A stretch of 64,000 nucleotides of DNA from NCBI RefSeq assembly GCF_000717185.1, contig NZ_JNYE01000021.1:1-64000 (forward strand), in the 5' to 3' direction. The stretch is from Kitasatospora phosalacinea (lineage in GTDB: Bacteria; Actinomycetota; Actinomycetes; Streptomycetales; Streptomycetaceae). Shown in pieces: positions 50,584 through 60,181 of this stretch (positions are counted from its first letter, which is position 1; each line of letters starts with the position of its first letter). The translations under genes were made by a program, and so were the position numbers. The notes under the pieces were generated by a model. It worked only from the letters and a program-made list of their open reading frames with translations. It was not told the DNA's origin and did no database searches.

Positions 50584-51027
50584 ATGGGACACGGAGAGTT
50601 GTCAGGACGTGAGAACCGCCAGGTCGCCGTCGCCGCCGCGACGCTCGGGCCGTGGCGGACGGCGGCGGCGGTGGGCACGGTGGTCGGCGGGGCCGCGCTC
50701 GCGGTGGAAGTGGTCACCCTCGACTGGTCGTTGGACATCCTGTCCTGGCCGGTGAGCTTGGGGCTGTTCTTCTTCTTCCTGGTCGGCACGGTCGGCGGCC
50801 GGCTGCGCGGCGGCGGCGACCGGCGGCTGCGCCGCTGGGCGGACGAGCACCCGTGGCAGTCCGCGCTGCCCGCCGCCGGGGCGCTGCTGGCCCTGGACAC
50901 CCTGGTGCTGTGGCTGCTGGGCGACCACAGCCTGTTCGGGGCGCTGTTCACCTCGCTGCTCCCGGCCGGGGCGCTGCTCGCGGTGGCGGGCGTGGCGGGG
51001 GCGGTGAAGGCGGCCCGCAAGGGCTGA
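50584..51027 (+). CDS. Small membrane protein of unknown function
   Basis: 147 residues from ATG 50584; GGAGG abuts the codon, so a downstream TTG or GTG might be the true start. Two to three hydrophobic stretches: WRTAAAVGTVVGGAALAVEV, WPVSLGLFFFFLVGTVGG, and two near the C-terminus (ALPAAGALLALDTLVLWLLG; LLPAGALLAVAGVAGAV). No domain recognised. It stands between proC (divergent) and the next plus-strand gene. Confidence 0.72.
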   Translation: MGHGELSGRENRQVAVAAATLGPWRTAAAVGTVVGGAALAVEVVTLDWSLDILSWPVSLGLFFFFLVGTVGGRLRGGGDRRLRRWADEHPWQSALPAAGALLALDTLVLWLLGDHSLFGALFTSLLPAGALLAVAGVAGAVKAARKG

Positions 51028-51088
51028 CGGCGCGTCATGTCCGACCCCCGTCGTCGGGCTGTCGGCGGTGGTCGGCATACTTCCGGCC

Positions 51089-52312
51089 GTGCCGACGATA
51101 GATGAGCCGAGGCCGGACGACGGCGGCCCCGGCAGACCCGACGACCCCTTCGAGGGGCTGGTGCTGGACGAGGAGTTCGTCCGGTCCGCGACGAACAAGG
51201 AGGCGTCCGGGCGGGCCCGGATGCTGACCGAGCGGTGGAAGAAGAACCCGCCGCCGGAGAACGAGCCGTGGCGCCCGACGACGGAGGTCCGCCCCGTCAC
51301 GCAGATCCGCCGCTCCCGGTGGCGCCGCCGGGCCCGCCCGGTGGGGCGCTACCCGAGGGCGCGGTGGCGGCCGGGCGTGGGCAGCGCGCTGGCGCTGCTG
51401 ACGGTGCCGGTGCTGGTGCTGATCGGGCTGGCGTCCCTCGGCGACGGTTCGACGCTCCCGCCGAAGTCCTCCGCGCTGCCCACCCTGGGCGCGGAGACCG
51501 CCCCGCCGAGCAGCGCCCCGCCCGCCGTGGACCCGGACGTGCCGACCCCGGAGCGCCCCTGGGCGGGTTCGCCCGCCGAGGCCTGGCCGAACGGCGCGGA
51601 CGGCATCGGGATGCCCGACAGCATGCCCGCGACGGGCGTGTTCAGCGCGAAGCAGGTGGCCGCGAACGTGGACGCGGTGAAGGCGTACCTGGTCGCCGGC
51701 AACCTCGATCCGCAGGTGCTGTCGGGCAGGAGCGCCCAGCCCGTCCTGGACCTGCTGGACGAGCGGGACGCGGCCGACCTCGCCAAGGCGGTGGCCCACC
51801 CGACCGTCGAGGACAACCCGACCGACTGGCTGAGCCGTTTCAACCCGGCCTGGGCGGTACCGGTCACCGACCAGGTCAAGGTGCAGGGCTCGATCAGCTT
51901 CAAGGACGACGGCGAGAACGGCATGCTGGTGCACACCGACGTGACCTACGTGTACGCGCTGCGCCCCGGCCCGGACGCCGGGAAGACCACCGACAGTGCG
52001 CGTCCGGCCTCCTGGGTGCAGGCCGACCACAGCCGGGAGGTGACCCGGGAGATCGTCAGGCGCTCGCAGGACTTCCGGTTCTACGACCCGAAGCACTACA
52101 AGGTGACGCCCGGCAAGCCGGTGCTCAGCCACAGCAGCAGCGAGTTCGGCAACAACCGATGCGAGATGGGCTCCGGCTACCTGGAACCGGAGTTCGACTT
52201 CATGCGAGCCACCCCCACCGGCCCGGCCCCGAGCGGCCCGGAGTCCGACCCGTACGACCGGACCAAGCCGATGCGGACGGACGGGGAGTGCGGGCAGATC
52301 AGCCGCAGCTGA
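51089..52312 (+). CDS. Membrane-anchored protein with large extracytoplasmic domain, function unknown
   Basis: 407 residues from GTG 51089 (GTG 51068 is also in frame). A ~95-residue cytoplasmic part with acidic and then very basic regions (RRSRWRRRARPVGRYPRARW) is followed by one membrane helix (ALALLTVPVLVLIGLASLG) and a Pro-rich linker. The ~270-residue exterior part contains FSAKQVAANVDAVKAYLVAGNL and a C-terminal pattern of two cysteines (NNRCEMG, DGECGQ). Similar proteins are common in streptomycetes but uncharacterised. It is convergent with the gene at 52320. Confidence 0.8.
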   Translation: MPTIDEPRPDDGGPGRPDDPFEGLVLDEEFVRSATNKEASGRARMLTERWKKNPPPENEPWRPTTEVRPVTQIRRSRWRRRARPVGRYPRARWRPGVGSALALLTVPVLVLIGLASLGDGSTLPPKSSALPTLGAETAPPSSAPPAVDPDVPTPERPWAGSPAEAWPNGADGIGMPDSMPATGVFSAKQVAANVDAVKAYLVAGNLDPQVLSGRSAQPVLDLLDERDAADLAKAVAHPTVEDNPTDWLSRFNPAWAVPVTDQVKVQGSISFKDDGENGMLVHTDVTYVYALRPGPDAGKTTDSARPASWVQADHSREVTREIVRRSQDFRFYDPKHYKVTPGKPVLSHSSSEFGNNRCEMGSGYLEPEFDFMRATPTGPAPSGPESDPYDRTKPMRTDGECGQISRS

Positions 52313-52319
52313 CGGACGC

Positions 52320-52841
52320 TCAGGCCCGCCGCCGGGCCGCCCTGCGGGCCTCGCGCTCCGCCCGGGCGGCCCGGCGGCGGTGCCAGGTGGCGTTCTCCTG
52401 GTCGTAGGCGGCGCGCTTGAGGCCCTCGCCGGGGGCCTCGACCAGGCTGCGGGCGAAGTAGACGGCCAGGGCGCCGACGAAGCCGACCAGCCAGACCCCG
52501 GCGAGCTGCTTCTCCTCGGCCGCCCAGCCGGTCAGCGACTCCTTGCCCTCGGTGAGGATCTTCCAGTTCCGCAGCCCCGCCATGGCGGAGCAGAGGCCGA
52601 GGGCGAGGGTCAGCAGCAGGGTGAGCGGGGCGGCGCCGGAGAGCCGGACGCCGGAGACGCCCAGGCGCAGCGCGAACGCCCCCGCGGCGGTGGCCGCGAG
52701 GGCGCCGAGCGGGACGACGGCGCGGCGCAGCCAGTAGGCGGTGCCGCGGTCGACCCAGGTGGTGCCGAACCAGCGGATCGGCGGGGGGACGGGGGCCCCG
52801 TCCGCGGTGGTGGTCGCGCTCGTCGTGCTCGTCGTGCTCAC
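52320..52841 (-). CDS. Membrane protein of unknown function, downstream of ilvD
   Basis: 173 residues. A Thr/Ser-rich N-terminus, then three to four hydrophobic helices (AVVPLGALAATAAGAFAL; APLTLLLTLALGLCSAMAGL; LAGVWLVGFVGALAVYFARS), and a very basic Arg/Ala C-terminus (RRAARAEREARRAARRRA). No domain recognised. It lies 50 bases after the ilvD stop on the same strand. Confidence 0.75.
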   Translation of the reverse strand: MSTTSTTSATTTADGAPVPPPIRWFGTTWVDRGTAYWLRRAVVPLGALAATAAGAFALRLGVSGVRLSGAAPLTLLLTLALGLCSAMAGLRNWKILTEGKESLTGWAAEEKQLAGVWLVGFVGALAVYFARSLVEAPGEGLKRAAYDQENATWHRRRAARAEREARRAARRRA

Positions 52842-52890
52842 GGTCCGATTATCACCACGAACGGGGGCCCTCCCCCGGGTGCCACGCGCC

Positions 52891-54735
52891 TCAGCCGAGC
52901 TTGGAGACGTCCCGGACGGCGCCCTTGTCGGCGGAGGTGGCCATCGCCGCGTACGCCCGGAGCGCGGCCGAGACCTGGCGGTCGCGGTTCTTCGGGCGGT
53001 AGCCGCCCTCGGACTCCAGCTTGAGCCGGCGCTCGTGCAGCTCCTCGAAGGAGACGTCCAAGTTGATGGTGCGGGCCGGGATGTCGATGGTGATCGAGTC
53101 GCCGTCCTCGACCAGGGCGATGGCGCCGCCGGAGGCCGCCTCCGGGGAGACGTGGCCGATGGAGAGGCCGGAGGTGCCGCCGGAGAAGCGGCCGTCGGTG
53201 ATCAGCGCGCAGGCCTTGCCCAGGCCGCGGCCCTTCAGGAACGAGGTCGGGTAGAGCATCTCCTGCATGCCCGGGCCGCCCTTGGGGCCCTCGTAGCGGA
53301 TGACCACCACGTCGCCCTCGGTGATCTCCTTGCGGAGGATCTTGTCGACGGCCTCGTCCTGGGACTCGCAGACCACGGCCTTGCCCTGGAAGCGCCAGAT
53401 CGACTCGTCCACGCCCGCGGTCTTCACCACGCAGCCGTCCTCGGCGATGTTGCCGTAGAGCACCGCGAGGCCGCCCTCGACCGAGTAGGCGTGCTCGACG
53501 CTGCGGATGCAGCCGCCCGCGGCGTCGGTGTCCAGGGTGTCCCAGCGCTCGGACTGGCTGAACGCCTCGGCGGAGCGGACGCAGCCGGGGGCGGCGTACC
53601 AGAGGTCGACGGCCTCCTCGGAGGCCGAGCCGCCGCGCACGTCCCAGGTCTTCATCCACTCGGCGAGCGAGTCGGAGTGCACGGTGTGCACGTCCTCGTG
53701 CAGCAGGCCGCCGCGGTACAGCTCGCCGAGGATGGCGGGGATGCCGCCGGCCCGGTGCACGTCCTCCATGTAGTAGGAGCCGTTCGGGGCGACCTTGGAC
53801 AGGCAGGGGACCTTGCGGGAGATGCTGTCGATCACCCGCATGTCGAAGTCGACCTCGGCCTCCTGGGCGGCGGCCAGCAGGTGCAGGATCGTGTTGGTGG
53901 AGCCGCCCATCGCGATGTCCAGCGCCATGGCGTTCTCGAACGCGGCCCGGGTGGCGATGTTGCGCGGCAGCACCGAGTCGTCGTCGCCGCCGTAGTAGCG
54001 GTTGGTGATGTCGACGACGGTGCGCCCGGCCTGCTCGTACAGGGCGCGGCGGCCGGTGTGGGTGGCCAGCAGCGAGCCGTTGCCGGGCAGCGAGAGGCCG
54101 ATCGCCTCGGTCAGGCAGTTCATCGAGTTGGCGGTGAACATGCCGGAGCAGGAGCCGCAGGTCGGACAGGCGTTCTCCTCGATGATCGAGATGTCCGCGT
54201 CGGAGACGTTCTCGTTCACCGCCTGGGAGATCGCGTCGACCAGGTCCAGCTTGCGGACGGTGCCGTCGACCAGGGTGGCCTTGCCGGCCTCCATCGGGCC
54301 GCCGGAGACGAAGACCGTCGGGATGTTCAGGCGCAGCGCGGCCATCAGCATGCCGGGGGTGATCTTGTCGCAGTTGGAGATGCAGATCAGCGCGTCGGCG
54401 CAGTGCGCGTTGACCATGTACTCGACCGAGTCGGCGATCAGGTCGCGCGAGGGCAGCGAGTACAGCATGCCGTCGTGGCCCATCGCGATGCCGTCGTCGA
54501 CCGCGATGGTGTTGAACTCGCGCGGGATGCCGCCCGCCTGCTTGATCGCCTCGGAGACGATCCGGCCGACCGGCTGCAGGTGGGTGTGGCCCGGGACGAA
54601 CTCGGTGAAGGAGTTGGCGACCGCGACGATCGGCTTGCCGAAGTCCTCGCGGGCTACGCCCGCGGCGCGCAGAAGGGCGCGCGCGCCCGCCATGTTGCGA
54701 CCCTGGGTGACCGTGTTGGACCTCAGCTGGGGCAT
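52891..54735 (-). CDS. ilvD: Dihydroxy-acid dehydratase
   Basis: 614 residues from ATG 54735, the length of the E. coli-type enzyme. Cluster and substrate motifs: [21 protein letters not shown] (cluster Cys), [25 protein letters not shown] (cluster Cys), [14 protein letters not shown], and the C-terminal [23 protein letters not shown]. It makes the 2-keto acids of valine, leucine and isoleucine synthesis and needs a labile Fe-S cluster. Confidence 0.96.
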   Translation of the reverse strand: MPQLRSNTVTQGRNMAGARALLRAAGVAREDFGKPIVAVANSFTEFVPGHTHLQPVGRIVSEAIKQAGGIPREFNTIAVDDGIAMGHDGMLYSLPSRDLIADSVEYMVNAHCADALICISNCDKITPGMLMAALRLNIPTVFVSGGPMEAGKATLVDGTVRKLDLVDAISQAVNENVSDADISIIEENACPTCGSCSGMFTANSMNCLTEAIGLSLPGNGSLLATHTGRRALYEQAGRTVVDITNRYYGGDDDSVLPRNIATRAAFENAMALDIAMGGSTNTILHLLAAAQEAEVDFDMRVIDSISRKVPCLSKVAPNGSYYMEDVHRAGGIPAILGELYRGGLLHEDVHTVHSDSLAEWMKTWDVRGGSASEEAVDLWYAAPGCVRSAEAFSQSERWDTLDTDAAGGCIRSVEHAYSVEGGLAVLYGNIAEDGCVVKTAGVDESIWRFQGKAVVCESQDEAVDKILRKEITEGDVVVIRYEGPKGGPGMQEMLYPTSFLKGRGLGKACALITDGRFSGGTSGLSIGHVSPEAASGGAIALVEDGDSITIDIPARTINLDVSFEELHERRLKLESEGGYRPKNRDRQVSAALRAYAAMATSADKGAVRDVSKLG

Positions 54736-54851
54736 CGTTGCCGCTCCTTCAGGAGACTTTCGGGATCCGTCGAGCCTACGCCCGCACCGGCCGCTTCCGG
54801 ACCCGGTGTCCGCGATGCGGTCAGTGCGGGCGCGTCCGGCGGACGCCCCGG

Positions 54852-55607
54852 CTACGGTTTCGGCGCCACGAGGACGTCCAGCCGGTACGGCTCGACCACC
54901 TGCCCGTCCGGGAACTCCGCGAGCAGCGCCTCCCGCTCCGCGGCCAGCACCGGGGCCCGCTGCTCGGGTTCCAGCACCGCGAAGTACGAGCGGGAGGTCA
55001 GGTCGTCGATCACCTGTTCCACCGGGACGCACCGCTCCCAGCGCAGCTGCGCGGTGCGCACCTCCAGGCCCGACTCCGTCAGGTCCCGGTGCCGGACGTT
55101 CACCCCGCCGTAGTGGTGGTAGGTCGGCAGGGCCGCGACCATCCGCGCCTGCTGCGCGGCCAGCCACGGCACCTCGTAGTCCTTCACGTTCCACCACACC
55201 GCGAGCGCGCCGCCCGGGCGCAGCACCCGCAGCGCCTCCGGGATCGAGCGCCCCGGCTCGGTCCAGTGGAACGCCTGGGCGTACGTCACGAAGTCCACCG
55301 AGGCGTCGTGGAAGGGCAGTTCGTCGCCGGTGGCCTTCACCACCGGCAGCTCGGGGCTGACCTCGCGCAGCACCGCCGCCATCCCCCCGCTCGGCTCGAC
55401 CGCGACCACCCGGGCGCCGCGCCCGGCCAGCAGCCTGGTCGCGATGCCGGTGCCCGCGCCCACGTCCAGCACGTCGGCGCCGTCCAGCGGGCGGCCGGAC
55501 AGCCGCTCCAGCTCGTCGAACAGCTCCGCCGGGTAGGACGGCCGGGCGGCCTGGTACTGCGCGGCCACCGGGCCGAAGGAGTTGGCGTGCGTCTTCACGT
55601 CGTCCAT
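54852..55607 (-). CDS. Class I SAM-dependent methyltransferase
   Basis: 251 residues from ATG 55607; an in-frame ATG at 55637 overlaps the upstream stop (ATGA) and would add ten residues, so either start is possible. SAM motif [19 protein letters not shown] (~45-63), VEPSGGM (acidic ribose contact), and [15 protein letters not shown] (motif III). [13 protein letters not shown] in the middle resembles ubiquinone-type and YafE-like methyltransferases. Substrate unknown. Confidence 0.88.
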   Translation of the reverse strand: MDDVKTHANSFGPVAAQYQAARPSYPAELFDELERLSGRPLDGADVLDVGAGTGIATRLLAGRGARVVAVEPSGGMAAVLREVSPELPVVKATGDELPFHDASVDFVTYAQAFHWTEPGRSIPEALRVLRPGGALAVWWNVKDYEVPWLAAQQARMVAALPTYHHYGGVNVRHRDLTESGLEVRTAQLRWERCVPVEQVIDDLTSRSYFAVLEPEQRAPVLAAEREALLAEFPDGQVVEPYRLDVLVAPKP

Positions 55608-55633
55608 GTCGTTCCCGTTCCTCGTTCCTCCGG

Positions 55634-56032
55634 TCATGCCCAGCTGCGCGAGCACAGCACCAGGCGGTAGCCGTCCGGGTCGCGCACGGTGACGCCGTGC
55701 TCGTCCCAGTACGGGTTGTGCGCGGCGACCCTGGTGCCGCCGGCCCGCACCAGCCGCTCCACCAGCGCCTGCTCCACCGGCCCGCCCAGGTACAGCACGA
55801 ACAGGTCGTCGACGGTCGGGGTCGGCTCCAGCGGGCGCTCCGGGTCGAGGGTCAGCTCGAAGTGCCAGCCGCCGCCCGGGAAGCCGACCATCACCAGGTC
55901 GTGCTCGCCGGGCACCCGCTCGGCGGTGCGCCACAGCACCGACAGGCCCAGGCCCTCGGTCCAGAACCGCTCGGCGGCCGCCAGGTCCCGGGAGGGGCGG
56001 GCGTGCCGGACGTGGGTGGCAGCGCCGATCAC
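55634..56032 (-). CDS. Glyoxalase/bleomycin-resistance-fold protein
   Basis: 132 residues from GTG 56032, overlapping the cupin stop (GTGA). The vicinal-oxygen-chelate fold is seen in [27 protein letters not shown] (metal-type His and Glu), and the second half [26 protein letters not shown]. Typical metal ligands are present (H near the start, E in the DPDGYR-type end replaced by D). Function unknown; it is cotranscribed with a cupin and a methyltransferase. Confidence 0.88.
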   Translation of the reverse strand: MIGAATHVRHARPSRDLAAAERFWTEGLGLSVLWRTAERVPGEHDLVMVGFPGGGWHFELTLDPERPLEPTPTVDDLFVLYLGGPVEQALVERLVRAGGTRVAAHNPYWDEHGVTVRDPDGYRLVLCSRSWA

Positions 56033-56499
56033 CCGAGCTCCGCCTTCCACACCGGGCTGTCCACGTAGTGGTTGTCGTAGCGTTCCGCCGACGCGCGGAT
56101 CTCCGCCGGGTCGGCCTCGCCGCGGGTCACCCGGCTCAGCAGGCGCAGGTAGTCGAAGCGGCCCAGGCCCGGGGTGAAGGTGAACAGCACGTCCGCGGTG
56201 CGGCCCTTCGCGGCGGCGAAGGCGTGCGGGGTGCCCGGCGGCACCGCCAGGAAGTCGCCCTGCTCCAGCACCACCACGCGGTCGTCGACCAGCACCCGCA
56301 GGGCGCCGTCCAGCACGAAGAACAGCTCGCTGGCCCGGGTGTGGAAGTGCGCGGGGGCGCCGACCGCGCCCTCGGCGAAGGCGGAGCGGTAGGTGGTGTG
56401 CCCGGCGTCCTCCCCCAGCAGGGACATCACGCTGCTCGGGTCCTTGCACGTCTCCGCCTCGTGGGCGCGTACCGGCTCGACCGGGAATTCGTCGATCAT
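56029..56499 (-). CDS. Cupin-domain protein
   Basis: 156 residues from ATG 56499. A single cupin barrel: PAHFHTRASELFFVLDGAL (motif 1, H-x-H with E), then VVLEQGDFLAVPPGTPHAFAA (motif 2, with H). Metal ligands H, H, E, H appear intact, so it may be a metal-dependent dioxygenase-like or binding protein. It is the first gene of a three-gene coupled set (cupin, glyoxalase-fold, methyltransferase). Confidence 0.88.
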   Translation of the reverse strand: MIDEFPVEPVRAHEAETCKDPSSVMSLLGEDAGHTTYRSAFAEGAVGAPAHFHTRASELFFVLDGALRVLVDDRVVVLEQGDFLAVPPGTPHAFAAAKGRTADVLFTFTPGLGRFDYLRLLSRVTRGEADPAEIRASAERYDNHYVDSPVWKAELG

Positions 56500-56558
56500 G
56501 CGGCCGACCCTAGGGCCAACTCGCCGCCCGCGCACACGTTTTGTGGACAAACGGCCCC

Positions 56559-57485
56559 TCAGGATCCCGGCCTGGCCGTCGCCAGGTGCAGCCTGGTGAA
56601 CGCCAGCGCCTCCGCCAGGTCCGCCTCCCGCTCCGCCGGGCCGCCCGACTTGCGGGTGTTCACCTCCAGCACCACGTGCCCGTCGAACCCCGTCCGCGCC
56701 AGCCGCTCCAGCAGCTCCGCGCACGGCTGCTTGCCCCGCCCCGGGATCAGGTGCTCGTCCTTCCCCGACCCCGACCCGTCCGCCAGGTGCACGTGCGCCA
56801 GCCGGTCGCCCATCCGCCCCACCAGTTCGAGCGCGTCCGTCCGGGAGGTCGCCGCGTGCGACAGGTCGACGGTGAAGTGCCGGTACGCCTCGTCCGTCAC
56901 GTCCCAGCCCGGCGCGTACGCCAGCACCTCGCGGTCCCGGTAGCGCCACGGGTACATGTTCTCCACCGCGAACCGGACGTCCGTCTCCCCCGCCATCCGG
57001 TCGATGCCCGCCACGAACTCCTTGGCGTACTGCCGCTGCCACCGGAACGGCGGGTGCACCACCACCGCGTCCGCCCCCAGCCGCTCCGCCGCCCGCCGGG
57101 CCCGCACCAGCTTCGTCCACGGGTCCGTCGTCCAGACCCGCTGGGTGATCAGCAGGCACGGCGCGTGCACCGCCAGGACCGGCACCCCGTACCGGTCCGA
57201 GAGCCGCCGCAGCGCCTCCACGTCCTGGCTCACCGGGTCGTTCCAGACCATCACCTCGACGCCGTCGTACCCCAGCCGGGCCGCCAGCTCGAACGCCGTC
57301 TCCGTCGTCGACGGGTACACCGACGCCGTCGACAGCGCGACCTTCGTCCCCGGCACGTGCAGCCCCGGGTGCGGCGGCGGCCACCCCGGCCGCTCCAACT
57401 TCCGCCGCGCCGCCCTGGCGGCCCGCGCCGCCTTCAACGGCAGGGGGCCGCGCCTCGACCGCCGCTCGTCCGCCGAATCCGCCAC
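56559..57485 (-). CDS. Sugar-phosphate isomerase/epimerase-like TIM-barrel protein
   Basis: 308 residues from GTG 57485; the first ~45 are basic and Pro-rich. The xylose-isomerase-like barrel is read from [11 protein letters not shown] with YDGVEVMVW (E), [10 protein letters not shown] (H), [11 protein letters not shown] (E), [10 protein letters not shown] (D, H), [23 protein letters not shown] and HVVLEVNTR (E). Metal ligands are present, so an isomerase or AP-endonuclease-like role is possible. Substrate unknown. Confidence 0.85.
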   Translation of the reverse strand: MADSADERRSRRGPLPLKAARAARAARRKLERPGWPPPHPGLHVPGTKVALSTASVYPSTTETAFELAARLGYDGVEVMVWNDPVSQDVEALRRLSDRYGVPVLAVHAPCLLITQRVWTTDPWTKLVRARRAAERLGADAVVVHPPFRWQRQYAKEFVAGIDRMAGETDVRFAVENMYPWRYRDREVLAYAPGWDVTDEAYRHFTVDLSHAATSRTDALELVGRMGDRLAHVHLADGSGSGKDEHLIPGRGKQPCAELLERLARTGFDGHVVLEVNTRKSGGPAEREADLAEALAFTRLHLATARPGS

Positions 57486-57531
57486 GCCAACCAGACTAGG
57501 TCACGCCCGCAAAACCAAGAACGCGAAGAAC

Positions 57532-57641
57532 GGCTGCGCCGAGCCCCGCGAAGTACGGCTGCGCCGAGCCCCGCGAAGCCGGGGGCGCGAAGACCGGCTG
57601 CGCCGAGCCCCGCGAAGCCAGGGGCGCGAGGAACTGCGCGG
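57532..57641. repeat. REP-like repeats, left block (minus orientation)
   Basis: Three near-identical units built on GGCTGCGCCGAGCCCCGCGAAG occur in tandem, with linkers GGGGGCGCGAAGAC or none. The block ends in GCGCGAGGAACTGCGC, the exact complement of the start of the right block. It is non-coding, downstream of the ppx/gppA gene and upstream of the TIM-barrel gene on the minus strand. Confidence 0.75.
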
Positions 57642-57725
57642 CCAACCGAGCACGCACAGCCGGATCGCGACGTGGGCAATGGCTTGCACTATCCCCCGAC
57701 CTTGCTGGCGTTCACGTGGTCGGGC

Positions 57726-57884
57726 GCGCAGTTCCTCGCGCCCCTGGCTTCGCGTGGGTGGGCGCAGCCGTTCTCCTCGCGCCCCCGGCTTCGCGTCGGT
57801 GGGCGCAGCAGTTCTCCCCGCACCCCCGGCTTCGCGTCGGTGGGCGCAGCAGTTCTCCCCGCGCCCCCGGCTTCGCGTCGGTGG
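57726..57884. repeat. REP-like repeats, right block
   Basis: Four tandem units: 36 bases (57726) and three of 41 bases (57762, 57803, 57844), each starting GCGCAG and carrying GCGCCCCCGGCTTCGCGTCGG. The last two differ by a single base. The opposite orientation to the left block lets the region fold into a long cruciform. The 415-base gap 57486-57900 holds no gene. Confidence 0.85.
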
Positions 57885-57900
57885 GGGCGTGTCGCAGGCG

Positions 57901-58854
57901 CTATGCCTCGATGGCGGTTCGGCTCTCGTGGCCGTCCATCGTGTCCAGCCGTCGCAGGATGATCCCCTCGCGCAGCGCCCACGGGCAGATGTCGAGTTCC
58001 TCCAGGCCGAAGAGGTCCATCGCCGCGTCGGCGACCAGTGCGCCGGCCAGCAGTTGGCGGGCGCGGCCCGGGGAGACGCCGGGGATCTGGGCGCGTTCGC
58101 CCGGTGTCATCGCGGCGAGGCGGGGCAGCCACGCGGAGAGGCCGGCCCGGGTGAGCCTGCGGGGGACGCGGACGCCCGCGCCCTCGGGGGCGGCGCCGGT
58201 CATCCGGGCGAGCTGCTTGAAGGTCTTGGAGGTGGCCACCGCGTGGTCGGGCGGTCCGAGGCGGGTGAGGTCGCCGACCGTCCCGGCGATCTCGGCGCGG
58301 ATGTGCCGCCGCAGTTCGCGCAGGTCGCCGGGGTCGGCGACCTCGCCGGGGAGGCGGGAGGTGAGGCGTCCGGCGCCGAGCGGGAGGGAGGTGGCGACGT
58401 CGGGCTGCTCGTCGATGCCGCAGGCGACCTCCAGCGAGCCGCCGCCGATGTCGAGGTTGAGCAGGCGGCCGGAGGACCAGCCGAACCAGCGGCGGACGGC
58501 GAGGAAGGTGAGCCGTGCCTCGTCCTGCCCGGACAGGACGGTGAGCGCGACGCCGGTCTCGTCCGCGACCCGGCGCAGCACCTCCTCGCCGTTGGCGGCC
58601 TCCCGGACCGCGGAGGTCGCGAACGGCAGCAGGTCGACGACGCCCTTGTCCTCGGCGACCCGGAGCGAGGAGGCGACCATCGAGACCAGGCGTTCGACAC
58701 CGGCCTCGCTGATCGCCCCGTTCTCCTCCAGCAGCTCGGCGAGGCGCAGTTCGGCCTTGTGGGAGTAGGCGGGCAGCGGGGCCGCGCCGGGGTGGGCGTC
58801 CACCACGAGGAAGTGGACGGTGTTGGAGCCTACGTCGAGCACACCGAGTCGCAT
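57901..58854 (-). CDS. Ppx/GppA exopolyphosphatase/pppGpp phosphohydrolase family protein
   Basis: 317 residues from ATG 58854, a single-domain form. ASKHA motifs: [19 protein letters not shown] (phosphate 1), [29 protein letters not shown] (catalytic-type Glu), [15 protein letters not shown] (phosphate 2) and [13 protein letters not shown]. It is shorter than E. coli Ppx because it lacks the C-terminal HD-type half, like mycobacterial Ppx1/Ppx2. It should act on polyphosphate or pppGpp. Confidence 0.9.
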   Translation of the reverse strand: MRLGVLDVGSNTVHFLVVDAHPGAAPLPAYSHKAELRLAELLEENGAISEAGVERLVSMVASSLRVAEDKGVVDLLPFATSAVREAANGEEVLRRVADETGVALTVLSGQDEARLTFLAVRRWFGWSSGRLLNLDIGGGSLEVACGIDEQPDVATSLPLGAGRLTSRLPGEVADPGDLRELRRHIRAEIAGTVGDLTRLGPPDHAVATSKTFKQLARMTGAAPEGAGVRVPRRLTRAGLSAWLPRLAAMTPGERAQIPGVSPGRARQLLAGALVADAAMDLFGLEELDICPWALREGIILRRLDTMDGHESRTAIEA

Positions 58855-58903
58855 GACCGTCCAACCTAGCCCAACGCGGTGACCGCCAGGGAGGCGGACC
58901 GCG

Positions 58904-60181
58904 TCACAGCATCCCGTCCCAGAGCTGCTCGACGACGACCGCCCACCAGTTCTCCGGGTCGCGCAGGGCGGTCCGGTCGAGCGCGGCCAGCGCCCACTGG
59001 AACTCGGCGACGGCGGGCCCGGCCTGCTCGGGGGGGAGGTCGAGCAGGCGGGGGCGGCGTTCGGCGAGCAGGGCCAGGCAGCGGGTGAAGGCGGTGAGGT
59101 CGGTGTTGCAGTAGCGGGCCTCGCAGGTGTCGGGGTCGACGGCGCGGACCCTGCCCTGGGCGGTGTCGACGGTCAGCAGCGCCCAGCCGTCGGTGCCGAC
59201 CAGGCGCTGGCCGAGCAGGGCGGTGCGGGCGGCGGCGGTGGCGCGGCGGCCCCGGCCGAGGGCGCCGAGGTGCTCGGCGAGGTCGGGCAGCGGCGGGGCG
59301 GCCTGTTCGGCGATGCCGTCGGCCTCGGGCAGGTGGAGGGTGAAGAAGCCGGGCACCTCGCGGGGCAGTCCGGTGCGCTGCAGCGGGCGGGCCGCGGTCT
59401 CCGGCAGGTCGGCGGCGAGCGTCTCGGCCTGCTCGAAGCGGCGCACCCCGTCCTCGCCGAACAGCGCGGCCAGCCGCTTGCCGAGGCCGGTCTCGTCCTC
59501 GGGCTGGGCGGGCGGCACGGCGGGCGGGAACGGCACCCGGTTGTAGCCGCTGCGGGTGCGGGCCACCAGGGCCCGCACGGCGGCCGCCCGGTGGTCGTGG
59601 CGCGGCCCGTACGGCTGCTCGAACTCCAGCCGTACGCCGGGCAGTCGGTCGGCGACGGCCTGTTCGGAGTAGCTGCCGGGGAGCATCGACAGCCGCAGGT
59701 CGGTGCGCAGCGCGACCAGGTCCTCGTCCGGGACGCCCTGCGCGGCGAGCTGCTCCCGGGCCCGCAGGGCCGGGTGCGGGCGGCCGTGCGCGGAGCGGAC
59801 GGTGAGGGACTGCAGTTCGCCCTTGTCGTCCCGGTAGCTGAGGGTGGCCCGGGTGCCGGGGCCGGTGACCGGGGGCAGCGCCGGGTTGTGGCTGCCCGCG
59901 CCGAGGCGGTCGCGGTGCAGCTGCTCGACCACCGGCACCGGGACGGACGGGTAGACGACGAGCTCGCCGGTGACCCGGTCGACCACGGCGCAGGCCGCGC
60001 CGATCTCCTCGGGGGCCCGGCGGGCACCGGTGAGCGGATCGGTGAGGACGGGCGCGGGCTCCGGCCAGAGCACCCAGCCCAGGTCGAACTCGTGGCACCT
60101 GACAGGCCGCGCCCCCTCCTGCGGGAGGTCGCCGTTGACCCAGCGGTGGGCGGTGGCGAGGGCCTGTTCGCGGGTGATCAT
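58904..60181 (-). CDS. Immunity protein: YrhB-like and SUKH-4-like ends around a deaminase-like domain lacking cysteines
   Basis: 425 residues from ATG 60181, overlapping the toxin stop (ATGA), the position expected of an immunity gene. Residues 1-85 ([47 protein letters not shown]) look like the YrhB/Imm35 type. The middle (~120-215) has [20 protein letters not shown], then [15 protein letters not shown] and FEQPYG. This follows the layout of toxin-type nucleic-acid deaminases, where the two zinc cysteines sit in TDLxPC and GxYC; here they are L-S and Y-S. The C-terminal ~180 residues resemble SUKH-4 ([29 protein letters not shown]). I infer protection against the adjacent papain-fold toxin. 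Confidence 0.75.
   Translation of the reverse strand: MITREQALATAHRWVNGDLPQEGARPVRCHEFDLGWVLWPEPAPVLTDPLTGARRAPEEIGAACAVVDRVTGELVVYPSVPVPVVEQLHRDRLGAGSHNPALPPVTGPGTRATLSYRDDKGELQSLTVRSAHGRPHPALRAREQLAAQGVPDEDLVALRTDLRLSMLPGSYSEQAVADRLPGVRLEFEQPYGPRHDHRAAAVRALVARTRSGYNRVPFPPAVPPAQPEDETGLGKRLAALFGEDGVRRFEQAETLAADLPETAARPLQRTGLPREVPGFFTLHLPEADGIAEQAAPPLPDLAEHLGALGRGRRATAAARTALLGQRLVGTDGWALLTVDTAQGRVRAVDPDTCEARYCNTDLTAFTRCLALLAERRPRLLDLPPEQAGPAVAEFQWALAALDRTALRDPENWWAVVVEQLWDGML

Noticed and set aside
57486..57900. CRISPR array in the repeat region
   Set aside because: Repeats are adjacent or nearly so, without unique spacers of constant size, and occur in inverted blocks; no cas genes are nearby.
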